A DNA stretch of 64,000 nucleotides from Pseudanabaena mucicola FACHB-723 (GTDB taxonomy: Bacteria; Cyanobacteriota; Cyanobacteriia; Pseudanabaenales; Pseudanabaenaceae): assembly GCF_014696385.1 (NCBI RefSeq), contig NZ_JACJQB010000011.1, positions 1-64,000 on the forward strand, given 5' to 3'. Positions 50,938-62,127 of the stretch are shown here, piece by piece. Positions within the stretch are counted from its first letter, which is position 1. Each line of letters begins with the position of its first letter. Both the position numbers and the translations under genes were made by a program. The notes beneath the pieces are model-generated. The model did no database searches and had not been told where the DNA came from. It worked only from the letters and a program-made list of their open reading frames with translations.

Positions 50938-51429
50938 TTAGGGAATCTGATGATACGCAGCCTCAGATATCACGGGTATTTCTGCATATTTGCCACGCAC
51001 ACATTGAAATACTGAATAGAGGAATGCGGCGGTGATTCCTAAGAACGTAACATTGATCAGAATCTCTAGGATAAAGTTCAAAAATGAGGCTTGTGCTAGC
51101 AATCTCACGATCACGCTGACCAGTACCACCACAATATCTAGTAATAAAGCTTGAATGGTGTTAAACCTGACGAAATGATTAATTTTATGGTTTCTGACTA
51201 CGCCAATAAATAGGCTAAACCAAACCACAAGACGTATGGAAATAAAATCAATAATTGAAGTTGATAAAATGTCTTCTATAAAGATTGCGGGTAAAAAGAT
51301 TTTCTCTAAGATCGGGATTTGTGGAAACAGTGAAAGTCTACCAAACAAAACTACTGATGCGAGGGGTAGCAGGTAAGGCAAACTACCATAGAGTCGATCG
51401 AGATAATTAACGGAACTGCGTCTTGCCAT
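50938..51429 (-). CDS. Tic20 family protein (copy 2)
   Basis: A 163-residue protein of the cyanobacterial Tic20 family, related to the plastid inner-envelope translocon component. It has YGSLPYLLPLASVVLFG, IRLVVWFSLFIGVVRN, KINHFVRFNTIQALLLDIVVVLV (the family's HFVRFNTxQALL mark) and VTFLGITAAFLYSVFQCVRGKYAEIP, giving four membrane helices. The next gene upstream on the same strand is a paralogue, 71 bases away. A hairpin remnant of the type GTGCTGACCGCTAAGCGGAC lies around 50890-50935. Confidence 0.85.
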   Translation of the reverse strand: MARRSSVNYLDRLYGSLPYLLPLASVVLFGRLSLFPQIPILEKIFLPAIFIEDILSTSIIDFISIRLVVWFSLFIGVVRNHKINHFVRFNTIQALLLDIVVVLVSVIVRLLAQASFLNFILEILINVTFLGITAAFLYSVFQCVRGKYAEIPVISEAAYHQIP

Positions 51430-51499
51430 AAATGATGTTCTATTACTGAGATGATATAGTTTTGGCTAAAGCTAATAACTCGCGGCTAAATTAATGTGC

Positions 51500-52009
51500 C
51501 TACAATTCACACTGGACTAAAGCTGATTGAGAAAGAGTGGGAATATCGGAATATTCGCCTTTAATGCTGTGATAAATGGCATAGCCCGCTAGTAACATCG
51601 TTCCCATAAATAGAGTGTTGGCAAAGGTGCTACTAATGATTGATGGCAAGCTATTTCTAGATACCTGTTCCGTGACTTGAAATAAAAGCTGGGCAATGAA
51701 TAATACAATCTGCATCAGTAGAGCTTGCATTGTATTAAAGCGAATAAAGTGGGGTACTCTTGTGTCTCTCACCACTAAAAAAAATAATCCCATAAATAGA
51801 AAAAATTCACCAGTCAAGCCCAGTATAGGCACTAAGGGAAATGTCAAAACATTACCATAGAGCCAGATCAGTGGAAAAAATGGCAGAATCAGGATTGGAA
51901 ACTGCTGGAATAAAACGGCTCCATAAATCACGCCTGCCGCCATCGGCAGTAAGTAAGGCAAGCAACTATAAAAGCGATGCAGAGGTGTTACAGATTGCTG
52001 CCATGCCAT
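51500..52009 (-). CDS. Tic20 family protein (copy 1)
   Basis: A 169-residue paralogue of the gene at 50938, with the same four-helix plan: FYSCLPYLLPMAAGVIYG, FFLFMGLFFLVVRDTRVPHFIRFNTMQALLMQIVL (hallmark HFIRFNTMQALL) and MLLAGYAIYHSIKGEYSDIP. Cyanobacteria usually encode one or more Tic20 proteins; their role there is not proven to be protein import. The tandem arrangement suggests a local duplication with marked divergence. Confidence 0.85.
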   Translation of the reverse strand: MAWQQSVTPLHRFYSCLPYLLPMAAGVIYGAVLFQQFPILILPFFPLIWLYGNVLTFPLVPILGLTGEFFLFMGLFFLVVRDTRVPHFIRFNTMQALLMQIVLFIAQLLFQVTEQVSRNSLPSIISSTFANTLFMGTMLLAGYAIYHSIKGEYSDIPTLSQSALVQCEL

Positions 52010-52068
52010 AACGATTTCCTTGAGTTTCTAAGACTTGGATAGGTATGCCTTCAATTTTAGCTCATCCT

Positions 52069-52110
52069 ATAGGCTAGTGCTGCCCGCTATGCGGGCAAGC
52101 ACTAGCCTAT
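52069..52110. repeat. Hairpin with CCCGC-TAT-GCGGG centre
   Basis: ATAGGCTAGTGCTGCCCGC pairs with the complement at 52091-52110, with one extra A as a bulge, around TAT. It is a few bases after the oxidoreductase stop codon and may terminate it. The centre is like those at 15241 and 16063. Confidence 0.65.
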
Positions 52111-52112
52111 AA

Positions 52113-53096
52113 TTACCGCACAAAAGCGGGCATTACTTCCGCAGCAGTCATCAGACCATAGATACTGCGTCGGTGAAATTGAGTACCAGCCTTGAGATAA
52201 CCAAAGGCTGGACCACATACATTAGCTGCCATGCTGGTTTCATCACCGAGGGTGAAGGTGTGGGTAGAGATTTTGCCCTCAAAGGTGCGACCTGTCAGCT
52301 TCATGTTGGTGCTGAGGGGCTTCTTCGGATTGCGGGTATCAACTACGCCGCCAACGGTGACACGATCGCGATCGCAAATTCCTGCTCGCTCGAGCATGAT
52401 GTCATCGGCATGTTCCATATTTTCCAACGAGATTAAACCATTGGTGGTTTCCAGCAATGCTTCCACTTCGGCATCGGTCATCGCTTGAGCCATATCGACG
52501 GTATAACCCGACATATGCGCGATATCTTCGCGGATAGTGGCGCGATAGGCATTCCAGTTGGCAATCCCGACTCCAAAGGTAATCTCAACCTTGTGAACTT
52601 CGGCAAAGCTCTGAGCGGCAATCGCTGCGGCTGCGGTTAACAATCCAGGGGTTGCACCACAACCAGACATATAGGTAATCCCTGCGGCTTCGAGTTCTGG
52701 GGCAAGGGCAATCATTTGCTCAACGGCGCTAGTACGTTTAATCGCATCGACTAGTACGCCCCTCCAACCTGAAGCGATGAATTGCTTAGCCACACTTGCC
52801 ATGAAGGTATTGGGTAGGTTTGGCAAGGCGAGGAAATAACCATCAACATCCATTGCCGCAGCAATTGCTGCGGCAATGCTGTCTTGGCTTAGCGTGCCTG
52901 CACCTCCGAGATAGCCCAATGAGCCTTGTTTTTGGTAAATTGCGATCGCAGCATTAGCATCTAGCCCCTGTGGATCATAGGCAAAGCCTTCTTTATCCGC
53001 CGCCACGACTAGTTGCATTTCCTGCTTAGCGCTCAGCAACTTTGCTGCCGCTTGACCTAATCCACCAAATCCTAAAATTCCAACTTTTAATGTCAT
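52113..53096 (-). CDS. Saccharopine-dehydrogenase-like oxidoreductase
   Basis: A 327-residue NAD(P)-binding oxidoreductase. [19 protein letters not shown] is the Rossmann dinucleotide loop and [20 protein letters not shown] a following core helix; [21 protein letters not shown] and [18 protein letters not shown] are marks of a cyanobacterial saccharopine-dehydrogenase-like family. The substrate is unknown. It is a single gene upstream of the Tic20 pair and separated from it by the hairpin. Confidence 0.78.
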   Translation of the reverse strand: MTLKVGILGFGGLGQAAAKLLSAKQEMQLVVAADKEGFAYDPQGLDANAAIAIYQKQGSLGYLGGAGTLSQDSIAAAIAAAMDVDGYFLALPNLPNTFMASVAKQFIASGWRGVLVDAIKRTSAVEQMIALAPELEAAGITYMSGCGATPGLLTAAAAIAAQSFAEVHKVEITFGVGIANWNAYRATIREDIAHMSGYTVDMAQAMTDAEVEALLETTNGLISLENMEHADDIMLERAGICDRDRVTVGGVVDTRNPKKPLSTNMKLTGRTFEGKISTHTFTLGDETSMAANVCGPAFGYLKAGTQFHRRSIYGLMTAAEVMPAFVR

Positions 53097-53208
53097 TAAG
53101 TTTAACTTCGTTTATCGTTATGGTAATTTACAATGCTGATGCGATCCTTTAATTTGCCATATTTTCGGACTCATTGGCATAGAGAATTTATGAACTTATA
53201 CATCGGAG

Positions 53209-53288
53209 TTTGCAGCATCGCAGGTGCTGCAAACTCTAAAATAGTTTTTTGAAAGTCAGCAGGCGGCGGACTTTCAAAAAACTATTTT
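53209..53288. repeat. Two adjacent hairpins downstream of accA
   Basis: AGTTTGCAGCA / TGCTGCAAACT (53209-53237), then AAAATAGTTTTTTGAAAGTC (53238-53257) with its exact 20-base complement at 53269-53288. The second has a GC-rich loop and TTTT ends and lies 18 bases from the accA stop, so it is probably the accA terminator. Confidence 0.75.
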
Positions 53289-53305
53289 TATAATGATGCT
53301 GATAC

Positions 53306-54271
53306 TTATGACTCCAAAAATACACCCATCTTGCGAAACTTTTGATAACGCAATTCCTGTAAATCCTCTGGAGATAACTTGCTGAGGCGTTCAAGATTTT
53401 TGACAATGGCAGCTTTGAGATTTTCGGCTGCTTGCAAGGGCGCACGATGCGCTCCACCGAGCGGCTCATCAATTACATAGTCCACAATGCCCAACTCCAA
53501 CAGGTCAGGAGCTGTAATTTTTAGAGCTTCGGCGGCTTTACCTGCCTTAGCGGAGTCGCGCCACAAAATTGCGGCACAAGCTTCTGGCGTTGCTACCGTG
53601 TAAACGGAATTCTCAAACATCATGATCTGATCCCCAATGCCGATGCCTAATGCGCCACCAGAGCCACCTTCCCCAATTACAGTGCAGATAATCGGCACAC
53701 GCAAACCAAACATTTGGCGTAAATTGGCGGCGATCGCTTCCCCTTGTCCTTGCTCTTCTGCCGATACCCCCGGATATGCGCCGGGTGTGTCAATGAGGGT
53801 AATGATTGGCAAACCAAAACGATTGGCATGATCCATCAGTCTCGCCGCTTTGCGATAGCCGCCGGGGGATGCCATCCCAAAATTACGGGTCATATTGTCC
53901 TTAGTATCGCGTCCCTTTTGATGTCCCAAAATCAAAACGGGGCGATCGCCAATTCTGGCAATGCCACCGACGAGCGCAGGATCATCATTCCCTCTACGAT
54001 CGCCATGCAGTTCCATCCATTCATCGGTAATCGCCTGCACATAGTCAAGGGTGCTAGGCCGACGGGGATGCCTCGCGATCTGCATCCGTTGCATCGCGCC
54101 TAATCCCGAAAAAATCTCTCGCCGCAAAAGCTCGGCTCGTTGCTCTAAAAGGTGAATCTGCCCCACCATATCAACATCGTTGTCATTCGCGAGTTCGCGG
54201 ATTTGGGCGATACGGTTTTCTAGTTCAACAATGGGCTTTTCAAAGTCAAGCAGGATTTGGCGATCGGCCAT
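53306..54271 (-). CDS. accA: Acetyl-CoA carboxylase carboxyltransferase subunit alpha
   Basis: With AccD it transfers carboxyl from biotin to acetyl-CoA, giving malonyl-CoA for fatty acids. The start at 54271 ([20 protein letters not shown]) is preferred over the ATG nine codons upstream. [78 protein letters not shown] and [19 protein letters not shown] are the crotonase-fold core. 321 residues, normal size. Its accD partner is elsewhere. Confidence 0.96.
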   Translation of the reverse strand: MADRQILLDFEKPIVELENRIAQIRELANDNDVDMVGQIHLLEQRAELLRREIFSGLGAMQRMQIARHPRRPSTLDYVQAITDEWMELHGDRRGNDDPALVGGIARIGDRPVLILGHQKGRDTKDNMTRNFGMASPGGYRKAARLMDHANRFGLPIITLIDTPGAYPGVSAEEQGQGEAIAANLRQMFGLRVPIICTVIGEGGSGGALGIGIGDQIMMFENSVYTVATPEACAAILWRDSAKAGKAAEALKITAPDLLELGIVDYVIDEPLGGAHRAPLQAAENLKAAIVKNLERLSKLSPEDLQELRYQKFRKMGVFLES

Positions 54272-54389
54272 GATGCAATTTTGTATAGTAGATACCAAAT
54301 CTCAGATTAGCAGACAAAGCGCTAGTTATATCACATGGGCAGCGCCAAACTGCCGCCATTCATCTTCTGGGTTGCTAGAAAAGCCAAAC

Positions 54390-54455
54390 TATAGCCTTTA
54401 AAATCCAAGAGTAGGGTTGCGGCGCGAAGCGCCGCAACCCTCTATCTTAGCTATA
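54390..54455. repeat. Palindromic MITE, TATAGC/GCTATA ends (family copy 5)
   Basis: TATAGC at 54390 and GCTATA ending at 54455 enclose a perfect core AGGGTTGCGGCGC-GAA-GCGCCGCAACCCT. A second, more decayed fragment of the family (TGCCGCCATTCATCTTCTGGG) lies just to the left at about 54350. It sits between accA and the TPR gene. Confidence 0.75.
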
Positions 54456-54463
54456 AATTGCAA

Positions 54464-55561
54464 TTATTTGATTTCCGCTAATACCTTCCGAGTTTGCGCT
54501 AAACCATCAACATTGCCCTGTTGATTAAAGAATCGCTCGGCATTTTGCAACATTTTTCTCGCTTCATCTAAACGCTGTTGCTCTGCCAATAATTTTCCTA
54601 ATGCCAAATAAGTACCTGCATCCTCTGGCAATGTATCAAGGACTTGGCGATAGGCAACAATTGCCCCCGACAGTTGCCCTTGTTGTATATAAATCTTGGC
54701 AATTTCTTTTTGAATATTTGCCGAAGTTGCAGGAGCCATGCTGCGATTGAGTGCGGCTCGACGCAGTGATGTAATTGCTTCGGTATAGTTACCTTGAGAT
54801 TGAAAAACTTTTGCGATCGCAAGATTAGCTTGAGGATGACGAGGATTAACATCTAGCGCCCGTTTGTATTTAGCAATTGCCTCCTCTTGTTGGTTTCTCT
54901 CGGCAAATAAATCAGCAATCGCCACCAAGACATCGGCATTGAAGGGGGCAACTTGATCGGCTTGTTGATAGGCAGCAAAGGCGGCTTGACTGTCCCCTGC
55001 CAACTTCAGCACATAGCCTAAATTGAGGTGATTTTTGGCTTCCCTCGGTGCAATGGCGATTGCTTGGCGATATATTTTCGCCGCCTCGGTATAGTTTTTC
55101 TGTTCCGTCAATAAAAAGCCAATGCTGTTATAGGCATCAATATTATTGCGATCGAGGGCAATCACACGGCGATAAGCTGCGATCGCATTGGGATAGTCAT
55201 TAACCCTGACATACACAAAACCCAACGCACTAAAAGCCCTCGTGTTTTTAGCATCTATTTGAGTAGCCCTTTCTAAGGCACTAATCGCACCTGAATAGTT
55301 TTGTTGCTGCGTTAGTAAAAAACCAAGACTCGTCAGAATGCGAGAATTTTTTGGCTCCAAATTCGCAGCCTGCTGATAGGCGGCGGTTGCGCCTGTAATG
55401 TCATTTTTTTTCCAAAGATCCCGCCCCTGCTTAATCCATTCCGTGGCATCTTTTTTAGCCTGAGCATAGGCAGTTTGGATCGGCATCGCAGTGATCGTCC
55501 CAGCGATCATTGTCGCTAATGACAGGCGAGCGAGTGTAGTTACTGAGCGAAACAAGCGCAT
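54464..55561 (-). CDS. Exported tetratricopeptide-repeat protein
   Basis: A 365-residue TPR protein. A signal peptide covers residues 1-33 (LARLSLATMIAGTITAMPIQTAYAQ, likely cut after AYA). At least eight 34-residue TPRs follow, such as AYQQAANLEPKNSRILTSLGFL, YPNAIAAYRRVIALDRNNIDAYNSIG and YRQAIAIAPREAKNHLNLGYVL. TPR arrays scaffold protein complexes; the partners are unknown. The next gene upstream encodes a pentapeptide-repeat protein 13 bases away on the same strand, so they may be co-expressed. Confidence 0.9.
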   Translation of the reverse strand: MRLFRSVTTLARLSLATMIAGTITAMPIQTAYAQAKKDATEWIKQGRDLWKKNDITGATAAYQQAANLEPKNSRILTSLGFLLTQQQNYSGAISALERATQIDAKNTRAFSALGFVYVRVNDYPNAIAAYRRVIALDRNNIDAYNSIGFLLTEQKNYTEAAKIYRQAIAIAPREAKNHLNLGYVLKLAGDSQAAFAAYQQADQVAPFNADVLVAIADLFAERNQQEEAIAKYKRALDVNPRHPQANLAIAKVFQSQGNYTEAITSLRRAALNRSMAPATSANIQKEIAKIYIQQGQLSGAIVAYRQVLDTLPEDAGTYLALGKLLAEQQRLDEARKMLQNAERFFNQQGNVDGLAQTRKVLAEIK

Positions 55562-55574
55562 AAGCTTTTCAGAT

Positions 55575-56282
55575 CTATGTATCAGAATTCAGCTCCTCCA
55601 TACTAACAAGACCAACTAAATTCGGTGCATTACGAGAATCCGTGAAATCAGTGCCTTCAATACTCTTGAGCGTAGATAGATAAGTTCCTGTCAAATCTGC
55701 ACCAATTAGCTTGGCATTAGCCAGATTTACCCAATTTAACTTGGCATCAGTCAAGTTAGCACGACTAAGATCCGCTCCTGCCAGATTTGCGCCTGTCAAA
55801 TTAGCTCTGGTCAGATCTGCTTCAGTGAGATTTGCCCCGCGCAGATCTGCCCCATTCAGGCAAGCACCTGTCAAAAAGGCATTGCTCAAGTTAGCGCGGC
55901 ATAAACGCGATCGCGTCAGATTTGCGCCTGTCAGAAATGCCTTACTAAAATTGGCTTCTACTAGCACCGCATCGCTGAGATCGGCTTCAATCAAAAATGC
56001 CTCTGACAAATTTGCCCCAATTAATGAGGACTGTTCCAAAATTGTGCCATTGAGATTGGCTTGAATGAGGATAGAGCCGCTTAAATTTGCTCTGGTCAAA
56101 TTAGCCAGATTTAGCTCTGCATCCTCTAAATTCGCAATGTCCAGAGTAATCTCTTCGAGATCGGCTTCAATGAAATTGACCCCAGCTAAGTTTGCCCCAG
56201 TCAAAATCAAACCAATGAGCGATCGCTTACTAAAATCGCGATCGCCCAAAGCGTAACTTTCGAGAAGTTCTTTTGCGTTCAT
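55575..56282 (-). CDS. Pentapeptide-repeat protein
   Basis: A 235-residue protein made almost entirely of A(D/N)LXX pentapeptide repeats (about residues 25-215, e.g. GANLAGVNFIEADLEEITLD, ANLTRANLSGSILIQANLNG), which fold as a right-handed quadrilateral beta-helix. The N-terminal MNAKELLESYALGDRDFSKRS is a non-repeat cap often seen in cyanobacterial members. No signal peptide. The function is unknown; other family members act in stress or membrane processes. Confidence 0.9.
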   Translation of the reverse strand: MNAKELLESYALGDRDFSKRSLIGLILTGANLAGVNFIEADLEEITLDIANLEDAELNLANLTRANLSGSILIQANLNGTILEQSSLIGANLSEAFLIEADLSDAVLVEANFSKAFLTGANLTRSRLCRANLSNAFLTGACLNGADLRGANLTEADLTRANLTGANLAGADLSRANLTDAKLNWVNLANAKLIGADLTGTYLSTLKSIEGTDFTDSRNAPNLVGLVSMEELNSDT

Positions 56283-56308
56283 TACTGCCAGTAGATTTAA
56301 AGAAGCGA

Positions 56309-57657
<1,349 letters not shown>

Positions 57658-59628
57658 ATGTCCAAACCTACGATTGAATCAGTTTTACAAGAAAAACGAT
57701 TATTTGAGCCGTCGGCAGAGTTCTCCCAATCGGCCCATATTAAAACTCTAGAAGAATATCAACAAATTTACGATCGCGCTAAAGCTGATCCTGCTGCCTT
57801 CTGGGCAGACCTTGCCGATCAGGAATTGGATTGGTTTGAGAAATGGCACACTGTGCTTGATTGGCAACCGCCTGCGGTCAGATGGTTTGATGGTGGCAAG
57901 ATTAATATTTCCTATAACTGCCTCGATCGGCATCTCAAAACATGGCGCAAAAATAAAGCCGCCCTAATTTGGGAAGGCGAAAATGGCGATTCGCGCACGC
58001 TTACCTATGCCCAATTGCATCGCGAAGTTTGTCAGTTTGCCAATGCCCTCAAACAATTAGGAGTCAAAAAAGGCGATCGCGTTGGTATCTATATGCCAAT
58101 GATTCCTGAAGCGGCTGTCGCCATGCTCGCCTGTGCCAGAATCGGTGCAGTGCATGGTGTTGTTTTTGGTGGCTTTAGTGCCGAGGCTCTGCGCGATCGC
58201 CTCGTTGATGCTGAGGCAAAACTGGTAATTACTGCCGATGGTGGATGGCGTAAGGATACGATTGTGCCGCTAAAGGAACAGGTCGATAAAGCCCTAGAGC
58301 ATGGTGCAGTTCCATCTGTTACCGATGTGCTAGTGGTTAAACGCACAGGACAGAATATCCACATGAGCGCAGGTCGTGACCATTGGTGGCATGATTTGCA
58401 GCAAGGAGTTTCCGCTAAGTGCGAAGCTGAACCCATGGATAGCGAAGATATGCTGTTCGTTCTCTATACTTCGGGCAGCACTGGTAAGCCGAAGGGAGTT
58501 GTGCATACCACGGCAGGCTACAACCTCTATAGCCACATGACTACCAAATGGATTTTCGATCTCAAGGATACCGATGTTTATTGGTGTACGGCTGACGTGG
58601 GTTGGATTACAGGACATAGTTATATTGTCTATGGACCATTGTCCAATGGTGCAACTACCTTGATGTATGAAGGAGCGCCACGAGCTTCTAATTTGGGGTG
58701 TTTCTGGGATGTAATTGAGAAGTATCAAGTCACGATTTTTTATACCGCACCTACGGCAATTCGTTCCTTTATCAAAATGGGCGAGCATCATCCGAATACC
58801 CGCGATTTAACTTCCCTGCGTTTATTAGGAACTGTTGGTGAACCGATTAATCCTGAAGCTTGGATGTGGTATCACCGTGTCATTGGCGGTGGTCGCTGCC
58901 CAATTGTTGATACATGGTGGCAAACGGAAACGGGAGGGATTATGATTACCGCACTGCCCGGGGCAATTCCCACTAAACCGGGTTCCGCTACGCTTCCATT
59001 TCCCGGAATCATTCCCGATATTGTTGATCTTGATGGAAATCCTGCCCATGATAATGAAGGTGGCTATCTGATCGTGCGGCATCCTTGGCCGGGAATGATG
59101 CGAACTGTTTATGGTGATCCCGAAAGATTCCGTAAAAGCTATTGGGAACATATTCCACCTAAGGATGGTAACTATGTTTACTTTGCGGGAGATGGCGCTC
59201 GTAAAGATGAAGATGGCTATTACTGGGTGATGGGTCGTGTGGATGATGTGATTAATGTCGCTGGTCACCGACTAGGCACGATGGAAATCGAGTCGGCGTT
59301 GGTATCCCACCCTGCGGTTGCCGAGGCGGCAGTAGTTGGTAAACCCGATGAACTCAAGGGTGAGGACATCTTTGCTTTTGTGATTCTGGAGGGAGAGCAT
59401 CAGCCTAGTGAAGAGTTGTCGAAGGCATTGAAAAAGCATGTGGTCGCGGAAATTGGTGCGATCGCTAGACCTAATGAAATTCGCTTTGCCGAAGCATTAC
59501 CAAAAACGCGATCTGGCAAAATCATGCGGCGTTTATTGCGATCGCTAGCGGCTGGTCAAGAAATCACTAGCGATACTTCGACCTTGGAGGATCGTTCAAT
59601 TCTTGATAAGTTAAGAGAAGGAGCTTAA
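57658..59628 (+). CDS. acs: Acetyl-coenzyme A synthetase
   Basis: Activates acetate to acetyl-CoA through acetyl-AMP. The 656-residue protein has [22 protein letters not shown] (P-loop-like A3 motif), [10 protein letters not shown] (A5), [26 protein letters not shown] (A8, A9) and the C-terminal [15 protein letters not shown] with the Lys that is acetylated to switch the enzyme off. [22 protein letters not shown] is the family N-domain. Length normal. It is a single gene divergent from hemB. Confidence 0.97.
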   Translation: MSKPTIESVLQEKRLFEPSAEFSQSAHIKTLEEYQQIYDRAKADPAAFWADLADQELDWFEKWHTVLDWQPPAVRWFDGGKINISYNCLDRHLKTWRKNKAALIWEGENGDSRTLTYAQLHREVCQFANALKQLGVKKGDRVGIYMPMIPEAAVAMLACARIGAVHGVVFGGFSAEALRDRLVDAEAKLVITADGGWRKDTIVPLKEQVDKALEHGAVPSVTDVLVVKRTGQNIHMSAGRDHWWHDLQQGVSAKCEAEPMDSEDMLFVLYTSGSTGKPKGVVHTTAGYNLYSHMTTKWIFDLKDTDVYWCTADVGWITGHSYIVYGPLSNGATTLMYEGAPRASNLGCFWDVIEKYQVTIFYTAPTAIRSFIKMGEHHPNTRDLTSLRLLGTVGEPINPEAWMWYHRVIGGGRCPIVDTWWQTETGGIMITALPGAIPTKPGSATLPFPGIIPDIVDLDGNPAHDNEGGYLIVRHPWPGMMRTVYGDPERFRKSYWEHIPPKDGNYVYFAGDGARKDEDGYYWVMGRVDDVINVAGHRLGTMEIESALVSHPAVAEAAVVGKPDELKGEDIFAFVILEGEHQPSEELSKALKKHVVAEIGAIARPNEIRFAEALPKTRSGKIMRRLLRSLAAGQEITSDTSTLEDRSILDKLREGA

Positions 59629-59640
59629 ATCGGCCTCAAT

Positions 59641-59671
59641 TTAATTCCTCTCCCATTGGGAGAGGAATTAA
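59641..59671. terminator. Hairpin between convergent acs and channel genes
   Basis: TTAATTCCTCTCCCA / TGGGAGAGGAATTAA, 15-bp perfect stem around one T, placed 13 bases after the acs stop and 14 before the channel stop. T-runs are short. Confidence 0.7.
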
Positions 59672-59684
59672 TCAAAAGAGAAAC

Positions 59685-61376
59685 TTAACTAACGGCAACT
59701 TGAAATGGGGCGACTCGCCAGAGTTGCTCTAATTTTGCGGCTGGCATCGTCAAATAGAGAATATCGCCCGCACTGAGAGAAGCTTCTAGCAAATTCCATC
59801 CGTGAATTGTTTGACAAGCAGTTTCGATATAGAGCGGTACAAAATCCGCAGTCATTGAGGCTTCGCGAACGGGTTTGCCACAAAATGGATGATTAGGAGT
59901 AATCATCGTGGCGATTGCCACCCACAGACTATCGGCGACAATGCCATTGCCAAGAATGCGTCCACCTAATGCCGAGGAAGCAAAGGCAGGAGCGGCAATT
60001 TCGGGAGGACTGAGAACGGCTTCAAAATCAAATACTTCCTGTGCCATGCTGGCGTAGTAAGGGTCGTCATAGCGCACGACGACCCGACAACGGGGTGCGA
60101 TGCCTTTGGCATTCAAGGCAATTTCTAAATTAGCGGTGTCATTACTGGTGACGGCAAGTAAACTTTCGGCTTTGTCGAGGTTTGCTGCTTTGAGGGTGGT
60201 GGGTAGACTGGCATCACCATGAATAACAGGGATATTTTGCGATCGCACTGTATCTAAAAAGCGATTATTGAGATCACGCTCAATGACGAGAACTTCATAG
60301 CCATAGCTCACTAGTTGCAACGCGGTCTGCACCCCGACACTACCCAAACCACAAATGACAATGTGATTGCGTTGTGGTACTCGTGCCGCATCCCAGAAGT
60401 TGCGTAACCTTGAACCGAGAATAAAATCATTTAAAATCGCGTAGAAAATACCAATTACCGCCGTACCGATCAGCATCATGATGATTGTGAAAACCTTGAT
60501 ACTGTCATCCGAGCTTTCCACTACCATCTCATTGCCCCCTGCCCCCGTAATCATCCCCACTGCAAAGTACATTGCATTCACAAGGGAAATGTTTTTTTGG
60601 AAACTGGTATAAACCACCGTCGCTGAAAAAATTGTTAGCAACAATGCGATCGCAGTAAATAGAACCGAGCGACCATGGATATGGAAATGACGAAAGCCCA
60701 TGAACAATTTGGAGATTTTTTGCAAAATTGGGCGTGATGCGGTACGAACGCTAGGTTGTGAACCTAGTAATAGGCGATCGCCAAATTGCAAAGTGCGACC
60801 ATTAAGAACGGCACTGACCAGATCAACATTACTATCGTCGCAGGGCAGGTAATAGATCAGCATTCTTGAGCGATCTTCCCAAAATTCGGAGAGGGGTTTG
60901 CCCAACCAAGGATGGCGATCGTCAATGTATTCCTCATGAATCGGCCAAGTCTGGTTGAATAGGCGCAACTGACCAATTGCTTGACTGCCCATGGCACTAA
61001 AGGCAAATACGGGGGCTGCAAGGGCGGCGACACTCATCGTTAAATGGTTGGGTAAGGTCAAGTCAAGACGCACGCCCAAACTGGAGTTAAACAAGCGATT
61101 TATAATTCTGACATTCGGATTGAGAACTCGCGCCTGCATCAAAATCGTTAGATTACGGGTTTCATCCGCTCCTGCCAAAATGAGTGTCTGGGCATCCCGA
61201 ATCCCCGCCGCTAGTAAAGTTTCTGCTGCGGCTAAGTCTCCGATCACAATTTCCCCACCAGCTTGATGAATTGGTCGGTCATGAATGCCAATCACAAAGC
61301 AACCTTGCTGCTTCAGCAGGCTCAAAATTTTGTAACCCGTTCGATCTAAACCACAGACGATAATGCGGGGTTTCAT
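59685..61376 (-). CDS. Cation channel with two RCK/TrkA-N domains and degenerate filter
   Basis: A 563-residue protein arranged RCK - two membrane helices - RCK. The first NAD-binding domain opens with RIIVCGLDRTGYKILSLLKQ and GDLAAAETLLAAGI; the second with HIVICGLGSVGVQTALQLVSY and VIHGDASLPTTLKAANLDKA. Between them SVLFTAIALLLTIFSATVVY and DSIKVFTIIMMLIGTAVIGIFY flank a pore loop AMYFAVGMITGAGGNEMV. The usual K+ filter T-V-G-Y-G is not present; TGAGG occupies the place. It may be a cation channel with altered selectivity or a regulator. Not the two-gene Trk type. Confidence 0.8.
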   Translation of the reverse strand: MKPRIIVCGLDRTGYKILSLLKQQGCFVIGIHDRPIHQAGGEIVIGDLAAAETLLAAGIRDAQTLILAGADETRNLTILMQARVLNPNVRIINRLFNSSLGVRLDLTLPNHLTMSVAALAAPVFAFSAMGSQAIGQLRLFNQTWPIHEEYIDDRHPWLGKPLSEFWEDRSRMLIYYLPCDDSNVDLVSAVLNGRTLQFGDRLLLGSQPSVRTASRPILQKISKLFMGFRHFHIHGRSVLFTAIALLLTIFSATVVYTSFQKNISLVNAMYFAVGMITGAGGNEMVVESSDDSIKVFTIIMMLIGTAVIGIFYAILNDFILGSRLRNFWDAARVPQRNHIVICGLGSVGVQTALQLVSYGYEVLVIERDLNNRFLDTVRSQNIPVIHGDASLPTTLKAANLDKAESLLAVTSNDTANLEIALNAKGIAPRCRVVVRYDDPYYASMAQEVFDFEAVLSPPEIAAPAFASSALGGRILGNGIVADSLWVAIATMITPNHPFCGKPVREASMTADFVPLYIETACQTIHGWNLLEASLSAGDILYLTMPAAKLEQLWRVAPFQVAVS

Positions 61377-61500
61377 GACTTGTGTACGATCGCGATCGCA
61401 ATTTAGAGACTATTGCAACTATTGTGATCTATAAACGAGATCGCGACTGTAGCTGATAACACGAATCATCTGGCTCGAATCACTTGACTATGCAGATTCA

Positions 61501-62007
61501 TCAATCCTTTGCTGAGCTAAATGCGGAAATCCATTGGTGATGAATTGCAGTTTCAAGGATGCTTTGCACAATTGCTAACCATGCGACATTTTCGAGTAGC
61601 GAGATGGCGATCGCAAATGCTATTTGAGTTAGTGGCAATAGGCTGAGATTAGGTAAGTCGTGATCAATTGCGCCAAAACCGTGGATAAATGCGAAGGCTA
61701 AAATCGCTCCTGATTTGAGATGGGAATTGCGATCACGCCGCACGATGTAGCGGTAGGTGACGGCAAACAAAAATCCTGAAAAGCCAATCATGCCTAGTTT
61801 GACAAACAAAATGAAGGGGTTGCCAAGGGCAAAGCTGTTAATCAGTGGTAATTGCGGTAAAACTTGCTGGGCAAAGTGGTGTAAAACTGCGATCGTAAAA
61901 AAGGCAAAAACACTGGCGATAGAACCAAGGGAACCAGCTTTAAGAGACTCAATGCGATCAGCGAGAGTGAGATGCTCGGATTCGGTGACTGGATGAGAAG
62001 ATTGCAC
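61501..62007 (-). CDS. Conserved membrane protein of unknown function
   Basis: A 168-residue protein starting at GTG 62007 (MQSSHPVTESEHLTLADRIESL). Four or so hydrophobic segments are visible: IASVFAFFTIAVLHHFAQQV, LFVKLGMIGFSGFLFAVTYRYIV, SGAILAFAFIHGFGAI and IAFAIAISLLENVAWLAIVQSI. Not recognised by name; similar small membrane proteins are found in cyanobacteria. It is divergent from uvrC, about 120 bases away. Confidence 0.65.
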   Translation of the reverse strand: MQSSHPVTESEHLTLADRIESLKAGSLGSIASVFAFFTIAVLHHFAQQVLPQLPLINSFALGNPFILFVKLGMIGFSGFLFAVTYRYIVRRDRNSHLKSGAILAFAFIHGFGAIDHDLPNLSLLPLTQIAFAIAISLLENVAWLAIVQSILETAIHHQWISAFSSAKD

Positions 62008-62127
62008 GCTCGTTAACTATATTGGGGGGTACAGCAATCCTACCGCAAACATCACGCATCTACCCCACAATCAAATTGCGATCGCCCCTGACTTAGGAGT
62101 TACTATCATTCTGATATTATTAAGTTT

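Noticed and set aside
58330-59268. Minus-strand ORFs of 115-153 codons inside acs
   Set aside because: They lie opposite a complete, strongly conserved acetyl-CoA synthetase and show no family features.
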